NCBI GenBank assembly: GCA_964555705.1
Contig: CAZKTN010000007.1
Location: 38,571 to 102,570 of the forward strand
Reading direction: 5' to 3'
Source of the DNA: ZLKRG44 sp964555705
GTDB lineage: Bacteria; Planctomycetota; Phycisphaerae; Phycisphaerales; SM1A02
DNA: 64,000 nt
Of the stretch, positions 58,789 through 64,000 are shown piece by piece. Numbering within the stretch: the stretch's first letter is position 1; every line of letters starts with the position of its first letter. The notes under the pieces were generated by a model that saw nothing but the letters and a program-made list of their open reading frames with translations, made no database searches and had not been told where the DNA came from. The position numbers and the translations under genes were made by a program.

Positions 58789-59490
58789 CTACGCCTCGCG
58801 CGGAGGCGAGCAGAGCGGACCCCAGTCGTCCGTGTAGCCGTGCTCGGTGATCGCCTGGATCGCCGCGGGCACCAGCGCGCGCATCACGATGCAGCACCTC
58901 TTCACGGCGTGGCGGTTCTGCCGCCCGCCGTAGGTCGCCGCGCCCCAAGCAAGCTGCTCGACCGTGAGCCCCACCCGCAGCATCGCGGCACCCACGGCAC
59001 GCTCCGCATCGGGCTCGTCGATCCACTCGCGCATCTGCCGGCTTGTCGCGGCAAGGAGAGGCTCTGCTGAGGTGCCACCGCTGCTTCGGGCGCGCGCCGC
59101 GGCAAGGCGGCCAAGGTAGGCGTCATCGGTCATTGCGCACAGGTGCGTGCTGACGGCGCGGCACGCCGCTGCCATCATGCCGTCATGGTCGTGCGTGTTC
59201 AGCCGCGAGACGAATGCGGGAATCGACTCCTCGATCGGCACAGGCACGCCGGCGGCAGCGTCCCACGTGGCGAAGAGCGCGCCCGCCGCGGACCACAGCT
59301 CGATGAGCCGAGTGTCCGCCTCGGCCGGACCGCGGTTCTCCGCAGACGCAAGCCACGTGAATGACCGGTGCACGCGCACACGAACCTCGCCGTACAGATG
59401 CGCCTCCGCGTACGCGTCGCGCCGCGGCTTCCACAGCCTGCGCAGCGTGTCCGGCCCGAGCAGCCCCGCGTCATCCGGTGTCGTCGCCAT
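58789..59490 (-). CDS. Hypothetical protein, 233 residues
   Basis: No family recognised. Helical, soluble: DTLRRLWKPRRDAYAEAHLYGEVRVRVHRSFTWLASAENRGPAEADTRLIELWSAAGALF, a His-Asp-rich stretch NTHDHDGMMAAACRAVSTHLCAMTDDAYLGRL, and QNRHAVKRCCIVMRALVPAAIQAITEHGYTDDWG. ATG 59490 has TAACCT at 59497-59502, 6 bases upstream. It is convergent with the M42 peptidase (20-base gap). Confidence 0.6.
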   Translation of the reverse strand: MATTPDDAGLLGPDTLRRLWKPRRDAYAEAHLYGEVRVRVHRSFTWLASAENRGPAEADTRLIELWSAAGALFATWDAAAGVPVPIEESIPAFVSRLNTHDHDGMMAAACRAVSTHLCAMTDDAYLGRLAAARARSSGGTSAEPLLAATSRQMREWIDEPDAERAVGAAMLRVGLTVEQLAWGAATYGGRQNRHAVKRCCIVMRALVPAAIQAITEHGYTDDWGPLCSPPREA

Positions 59491-59567
59491 ACGCGCAGGT
59501 TACCTCTGAGTCGGTCCCTGCCCGCCCCCCGGCACGTGCCGCGGGCCTTGATCGATACGTCCCCGAG

Positions 59568-60023
59568 CTAGCGGTTCCAGCCGTGCGATCGCCGTGGCCC
59601 GAGCGTCGCCACCCACCAGCCGATGCCGGCCGACGCGAGCGCCGCGGCGGCGTTCAGTGCCATGAAGAGCGCCGCACCCCCGGCTGTTCGCGCTGCCGCC
59701 ATCGACGCCACTGCGCTCATCGTGGTGAGCGCGCCGCAGAATCCGCTGATGATGGCCCGCTCGCGCACCCGCGCCGACAGCGGCGAGTGCAGCGGGTCGC
59801 CCTGCGCGTCGTAGGCGTGGATCCATCGGAAGGCCCACGCCGCGACCGCGCATCCGACCATGTTCACGCCCAGCGTCGGCCACTCGAAGGGAAGACCGAG
59901 GCGGATGCACGCGATGTCCGCGACCGCACGCAGCGCGCCGCCGAGTGCGGCACCTGCGATCACGTGCGCAAACGTGCCTGGCGGGCGAATCGACCCTTCG
60001 GACGGTGCACGCGAATGGCTCAT
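59568..60023 (-). CDS. FluC/CrcB-like fluoride channel protein, copy B
   Basis: 151 residues, four hydrophobic segments: GTFAHVIAGAALGGALRAVADIACI (GGALR motif), LGVNMVGCAVAAWAFRWI (Asn-x-x-Gly), AIISGFCGALTTMSAVASMAAA and ALFMALNAAAALASAGIGWWV. The usual TTFSTF box of fluoride channels is TTMSAV here, so both phenylalanines of the anion track are missing. Start ATG 60023 overlaps the stop of the other copy. Function as a fluoride exporter is likely from family but unproven for this variant. Confidence 0.8.
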   Translation of the reverse strand: MSHSRAPSEGSIRPPGTFAHVIAGAALGGALRAVADIACIRLGLPFEWPTLGVNMVGCAVAAWAFRWIHAYDAQGDPLHSPLSARVRERAIISGFCGALTTMSAVASMAAARTAGGAALFMALNAAAALASAGIGWWVATLGPRRSHGWNR

Positions 60024-60466
60024 GCGGCCATGACCCTCATGCCCATCCATGCGGCGCACGGGCACAGCAGAAGGTTGAGCGCGAGCATGATGGCCGCCTG
60101 CGCTCGGCGCCTCTCGACCAGCAGTGCGACGGCCTCGAAGGCCACAGCGCTCATTGTGGTCAGGCCGCCAAGTACCCCCACCCCGACCGCGGCCCACATG
60201 AAGCTGCCCGACTGAAGCGTGGATGCGGTCACGCCGGCCGCCGCGCTGCCGATGACGTTGACGGCGACGACCGCAAGCCACACACGCCACCGGCGACTCG
60301 AGCACCAGTCGCACAGGATCACGCGCAGCACAGCGCCGAGCGCGGCACCCACCGCGGCGATGGCTACAAGTCCCGCATCCTGCGCGGGGCTCTTGGTCCA
60401 CTCCTGCTCGCCGGCGCGCACCGACACGACCTCGCGCGTGACCGGCGCCTGATCCGCTGCGCTCAT
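60020..60466 (-). CDS. FluC/CrcB-like fluoride channel protein, copy A
   Basis: 148 residues, four hydrophobic segments: LVAIAAVGAALGAVLRVILCDW (GAxLR), WLAVVAVNVIGSAAAGVTAS (NxxG), GVGVLGGLTTMSAVAFEAVALL and AAIMLALNLLLCPCAAWMG. As in its neighbour the phenylalanine box reads TTMSAV. TAGGCT at 60474-60479 is 7 bases before the ATG. The two genes share a 4-base overlap and probably form a heterodimer, as known for paired FluC proteins in other bacteria. Confidence 0.82.
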   Translation of the reverse strand: MSAADQAPVTREVVSVRAGEQEWTKSPAQDAGLVAIAAVGAALGAVLRVILCDWCSSRRWRVWLAVVAVNVIGSAAAGVTASTLQSGSFMWAAVGVGVLGGLTTMSAVAFEAVALLVERRRAQAAIMLALNLLLCPCAAWMGMRVMAA

Positions 60467-60510
60467 CGCGGCAAGCCTAGTGGGACCGGGCGCGGGATAC
60501 CTTCCCGCGC

Positions 60511-61695
60511 ATGACAGCCACCCTTCTCTTCCTCGGCTCGGGCGAACTCGGCAAGGAGACCGTGATCAGCGCGAAGCGGCTCGGGTGCCGCGTGATCGCG
60601 GTGGACCGCTACGCGGGCGCACCGGCGATGCAGGTGGCAGACGCGCACGAGGTCATCGACATGCTCGATGGGGCGTCACTGCGGAAAGCGATCCGCAAGC
60701 ACAAGCCCGACTTCGTGGTGCCCGAAATCGAGGCGATCCGCACGACCGAGCTGCTGTCGCTCGAGAGGCGCGGGCAGGCCGTGATCCCAAGCGCGACTGC
60801 GGCCCACCTCACGATGAACCGCAACGCGATCCGCGACCTTGCCGCGCACGAGCTCGGGCTGCGCACCGCGCGCTACGCGTACGCGGGCAGCGCTGCGGAG
60901 CTGCAGGATGCGGTGCTCGGCGCGCGCGGGGTTGGCCTGCCCTGCGTCATCAAGCCGATCATGAGCAGCTCGGGCAAGGGGCAGTCCGTCGCGCGCACGA
61001 AGTCGGACATCCGCAAGTCATGGGACTACGCGATGGCGGGCATGCGCGGCGACACGCGGATGGTCATCGTGGAGGAGTTCATCGACTTCGACTACGAGAT
61101 CACGCAGCTCACCGTGAAGCAGCGGCGTTCGGCTGGCGGGCGCACCGTGTTCGTCGAGCCGGTCGGGCACCGGCAGGAGCGCGGCGACTACCGCGAGTCG
61201 TGGATGCCCTGCGGCATGTCTGCGGCAGCGCGCCGCTCGGCGCAGCGCATGGCGAAGGCAATCACCGACCGGATTGCCGGCCCCGAGGGCGCCGGCATCT
61301 TCGGCGTCGAGTTCTTCGTGCGCGGCGGCGAGGTCATCTTCAGCGAGCTGAGCCCGCGTCCGCACGACACCGGCATGGTCACGCTGGTGTCGCAGGACCT
61401 CTCCGAGTTCGACCTTCACGTGCGTGCGATCCTCGGGCTGCCGATCCCGCGCATCCGCTACGCAGGACCCTCCGCAAGCGTGCCGATCCTGGCCACGCGA
61501 GCGTCCGAGCGTGCGCCGCGATTCACCGGCATCGACCGCGCGATGCGGATCCCGGGCGTCGATGTGCGCATCTTCGGCAAGCCCTCCACGCGCCCCTACA
61601 GGCGCATGGGCGTGGCGCTCGCTGTGGCGCCGACGCTCGCGCAGGCGCGCCGCAATGCGGCGAAGGCCGCCGCTGCGGTGGGCATCAGGTACTGA
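60511..61695 (+). CDS. purT: Formate-dependent phosphoribosylglycinamide formyltransferase
   Basis: ATP-grasp enzyme of purine synthesis, 394 residues (E. coli PurT 392). Motifs: LLFLGSGELGKETVISAKRLGCRVIAVDRYAGAPAMQVADAHEVIDMLDG, VIPSATAAHLTMNR, CVIKPIMSSSGKGQSVAR, MVIVEEFIDFDYEITQLTV, FGVEFFVRGGEVIFSELSPRPHDTGMVTLVSQDLSEFDLHVRAILGLP. TACCTT at 60498-60503 is 7 bases before the ATG. Its 3' end overlaps metH by 11 bases. Confidence 0.96.
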   Translation: MTATLLFLGSGELGKETVISAKRLGCRVIAVDRYAGAPAMQVADAHEVIDMLDGASLRKAIRKHKPDFVVPEIEAIRTTELLSLERRGQAVIPSATAAHLTMNRNAIRDLAAHELGLRTARYAYAGSAAELQDAVLGARGVGLPCVIKPIMSSSGKGQSVARTKSDIRKSWDYAMAGMRGDTRMVIVEEFIDFDYEITQLTVKQRRSAGGRTVFVEPVGHRQERGDYRESWMPCGMSAAARRSAQRMAKAITDRIAGPEGAGIFGVEFFVRGGEVIFSELSPRPHDTGMVTLVSQDLSEFDLHVRAILGLPIPRIRYAGPSASVPILATRASERAPRFTGIDRAMRIPGVDVRIFGKPSTRPYRRMGVALAVAPTLAQARRNAAKAAAAVGIRY

Positions 61696-64000
61696 AGTAC
61701 TTCGCCTGCGGGTGGTGCACGATGATCGCGCTCGTGGACTGCTCCGGCTCGATCTGCCAGTTCTCTGTGAGCGTGCACCCGATGCGCTCGGGCTGGATGA
61801 GCCTGAAGAGCTTGGCCTGGTCGGCCATGTCAGGGCATGCGGGGTACCCGAAGCTGTAGCGGCTGCCGCGGTACTTCTGCGTGAAGAGGTCGGAGATGCG
61901 CGGCGAGTCCTCGCTCGAGAACCCGAGCTCGGCGCGGATGCGCTTGTGCCAGAGCTCCGCGAGCGCCTCGGCGCACTCGACTCCGATGCCGTGCAGGTAG
62001 AGGTACTCCGTGTACTCGTTGCGCTCGAAGAGCTGCTTCGCGCGGTGGCTCGCCTCCGGTCCCATTGTCACGCAGTGGAACGCCACCACATCGCGCTGCG
62101 GCTCGCCCCCGGCGCCCTTCTCGTCGACGGACCGGAAGAAGTCGCTGATGCACACCTTGCGGCCTGACCTCTGACGCGGGAACGAGAAGCGCTCGACCTC
62201 GCGCTCGCGGTCCTCGGGATCGAAGACGATGAGGTCGTTGCCCGAGCTCGCGCACGGGAAGTAGCCCCACACGACCGCAGGACGGAGGATGCGCTCGCGG
62301 CTGCACTCGGCCTTGAGCCGCTCGAAGATCGGCTCCACCGTGCGCTGGAGAAACGCCGCGTATGCCGCGTCGTCCATGTCGCCGCGGCGGAAGCCCCACT
62401 GGCCGCGGAAAAGCGCCGTCTCGTTGATGAAGGGGTAGATCGCGGAGAGGTCGATGCGCTCGGCCAGGCGCGAGCCCCAGAAGGGCGGCGTCGGGAGCGG
62501 GATGTCATGGGCGATCGGCCCGCCGACGAACTGTCCCGATCCGCAGGCGCCTGCGGGCTCGCTCGTGCCGGCGCGCACCGCCGCTGCGGCGGCGGCTGCG
62601 CTCGCAGCGGTCGCGGCCCCAGAGCCAGTGCCGGCATCCGCTGTCGCCACCGCCCCGCCTGACGCGCCCTGTCCCGCATCGCCATCGGCCGTCATCTGCG
62701 CCGCGCGCACCTTGTCGGCGGCCACACGCGCCTCGACTGCCTTGCGCCTCGCAAGCCGGTCCTCGATCTGCTTGTCGATCTCCTCGAGGCGGCCGTCCGC
62801 GAGCGCATCGCACACGGAAAGCCCCTCGAACGCGTCGCGTCCGTAGTAGAGCTTGCCGCCGTAGGTCGAGCGCAGGTGCGACTCCGCGTAGTGGCGCGTG
62901 AGCGCGGCGCCGCCGAGGAGCACAGGCACGGTGATCCCGAGCCGGTTCATCTCCTTGAGGTTCTCCTCCATCACCGTCACGCTCTTGACAAGGAGGCCGC
63001 TCATGCCGATCGCATCCGCGCCCGACTCGCGCCACGCATCGACGATCTGCTGCAGGCTCTGCTTGATGCCGATGTTGCGGACCTCGTACCCGTTGTTGGA
63101 GAGGATGATGTCGACCAGGTTCTTGCCGATGTCGTGCACGTCGCCCGCCACCGTCGCGAGCACGATGCGCGCCTTGGCGGTGCCCGTCTCGCCGGTCTTC
63201 TCCATGTGCGGCTGCAGGAACGCGACTGCCTTCTTCATCACCTGCGCGCTCTGGAGCACGAAGGGCAGCTGCATCTTGCCCGCGCCGAAGAGGTCTCCCA
63301 CGACCTTCATGCCCGCGAGCAGGTGGTCGTTGATGATCGCCAGCGGTGCGTAGATCGTGAGCGCCTCAGTGAGCGTCTCCTCGAGCGCGCGGTCCTCGCC
63401 GTCGACGATGTGGCGCTGCAGCCGGTCCTCGAGCGGGAGGTCGGCGAGTGCCGGACCCGCCTGCGCCTTGTCGGCGCCATCGGGGAAGAGCCCGATGAAG
63501 TGCTGCAGCGGGTCGAAGTTCTCCGGCATCCCCTCGGGGCGGCTCGCCCCGCGGCGGTCGAAGATCAGCCACTCTGCGGCGGCCCACTGCTCGGGCGGGA
63601 TGCGGTTCTGCGGCAGGATCTTCGAGAAGTGCACGATCGCCGCGGTGAGCCCTCGCGCGCGCGCCTCGTGCAGGAAGACGGTGTTGAGCACGGCGCGCGC
63701 CGCCGGCTTGAGCCCGAAGGAGATGTTGGAGAGCCCCAGGATGATGCCGCACAAGGGGAAGCGCTTCGAGATGAGCGAGATGCCCTCGAGCGTCTCGAGC
63801 CCGAGGCGCCGGTCGTCGTCGTTGCCGGTGGCGATCGTGAAGGTGAGCGGATCGAAGAGGAGGTCGCGCTCGTCGAGCCCCCACTTGCCCGTGAAGAGCC
63901 CGTGGATGCGCTCGGCGATCGCGAGCTTGCGCTCTGCGGTCTTGGCCATGCCCGCCTGCGGGTCCTCGTCGATCGTGAGCGCCACGCACGCGGCGCCGTA
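61685..64000 (-). CDS. metH: Cobalamin-dependent methionine synthase, C-terminal ~770 residues
   Basis: Transfers the methyl group of methyl-tetrahydrofolate to homocysteine via cobalamin. The 5' end is beyond the right edge: the frame is open to 64000 and reads YGAACVALTIDEDPQAG, inside the pterin-binding domain. Then helical cap and B12 domain (ATVAGDVHDIGKNLVDIILSNNGYEVRNIGIK with the cobalt-ligand His, GMSGLLVKSVTVMEEN), an Ala/Gly-rich linker (62560-62680), and the SAM-dependent activation domain (FINETALFRGQWGFRR, RYSFGYPACPD). Any B12 riboswitch would be outside the window. Confidence 0.95.
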   Translation of the reverse strand, partial: YGAACVALTIDEDPQAGMAKTAERKLAIAERIHGLFTGKWGLDERDLLFDPLTFTIATGNDDDRRLGLETLEGISLISKRFPLCGIILGLSNISFGLKPAARAVLNTVFLHEARARGLTAAIVHFSKILPQNRIPPEQWAAAEWLIFDRRGASRPEGMPENFDPLQHFIGLFPDGADKAQAGPALADLPLEDRLQRHIVDGEDRALEETLTEALTIYAPLAIINDHLLAGMKVVGDLFGAGKMQLPFVLQSAQVMKKAVAFLQPHMEKTGETGTAKARIVLATVAGDVHDIGKNLVDIILSNNGYEVRNIGIKQSLQQIVDAWRESGADAIGMSGLLVKSVTVMEENLKEMNRLGITVPVLLGGAALTRHYAESHLRSTYGGKLYYGRDAFEGLSVCDALADGRLEEIDKQIEDRLARRKAVEARVAADKVRAAQMTADGDAGQGASGGAVATADAGTGSGAATAASAAAAAAAVRAGTSEPAGACGSGQFVGGPIAHDIPLPTPPFWGSRLAERIDLSAIYPFINETALFRGQWGFRRGDMDDAAYAAFLQRTVEPIFERLKAECSRERILRPAVVWGYFPCASSGNDLIVFDPEDREREVERFSFPRQRSGRKVCISDFFRSVDEKGAGGEPQRDVVAFHCVTMGPEASHRAKQLFERNEYTEYLYLHGIGVECAEALAELWHKRIRAELGFSSEDSPRISDLFTQKYRGSRYSFGYPACPDMADQAKLFRLIQPERIGCTLTENWQIEPEQSTSAIIVHHPQAKYFST

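Noticed and set aside
60467..60510. Fluoride riboswitch for the FluC pair
   Set aside because: The 44-base divergent gap is too short for the aptamer and holds a -10-like box directly before each gene.

Overview
The window reads as a stretch of chromosome from a high-GC member of the Planctomycetota, most likely a Phycisphaerales-type organism and probably a metagenome-assembled genome. This is inferred from four things: a secreted protein with a PEP-CTERM-like tail (VPAPGAIALLGAAGLLGG followed by four arginines), a multi-HTH sigma-like protein, a ThiD2-ThiE-type fusion, and TPR-sulfotransferase and tandem MCE proteins. Peptidoglycan genes (murA, alr), an outer-membrane barrel and a TolC-type protein indicate a Gram-negative envelope. 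No phage, integrase, transposase, CRISPR array or rRNA operon was seen. Two runs of N mark scaffold joins, and both look like assembly artefacts.

Layout. 1-3.0 kb: a minus-strand metal-efflux-like set (His-rich protein, TolC-like, adaptor running off the left edge). 3.0-9.0 kb: clpS, tRNA-Pro, beta-carbonic anhydrase, two secreted proteins, pyroglutamyl peptidase, a yeast-type cytosine deaminase and an outer-membrane protein. 9.0-13.9 kb: a PAPS module, with a TPR-sulfotransferase and cysC, cysD and a cysN carrying a degenerate APS-kinase tail. 13.9-24.5 kb: beta-CASP nuclease, HD-GYP sensor, tRNA-Thr, mnmG, leucyl aminopeptidase, rpiB, low-molecular-weight phosphatase and dnaN. 24.6-33.9 kb: thiol/redox proteins, a thiE / MBL / atpG operon, superoxide dismutase, amidohydrolase and site-2 protease. 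34-37 kb: rpsP-trmD-rplS-queD operon. 37-43.4 kb: HNH nuclease, CPBP protease, rplM-rpsI, sigma-like protein and alr. 43.4-54.6 kb: DEAD-box helicase, psuG, rho, two MCE proteins, TrmH-type methylase, murA, plant-type ferredoxin-NADP reductase and a TPR protein. 54.8-64 kb: rpsR, a ygfZ / small membrane protein / HMG-CoA lyase operon, M42 peptidase, two FluC-like proteins, purT and a partial metH.

How genes work together. CysD/CysN make APS, CysC makes PAPS, and the neighbouring TPR-sulfotransferase is a plausible consumer. rpsP-trmD-rplS and rplM-rpsI are translation operons with recognisable sigma-70 promoters. Most single genes and first genes of operons instead have a TAnnnT box 6-9 nt upstream of the start codon and no Shine-Dalgarno sequence. 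I count 24 cases on both strands, which suggests that leaderless transcription is the normal mode here; this pattern also fixed many of the start codons given below.

No stretch longer than about 300 bases lacks a gene. The longest non-coding pieces are the two scaffold joins (7103-7387 and 54563-54778), the leader at 4550-4777, the region 55016-55223 between hmgL and rpsR, and 51907-52093.
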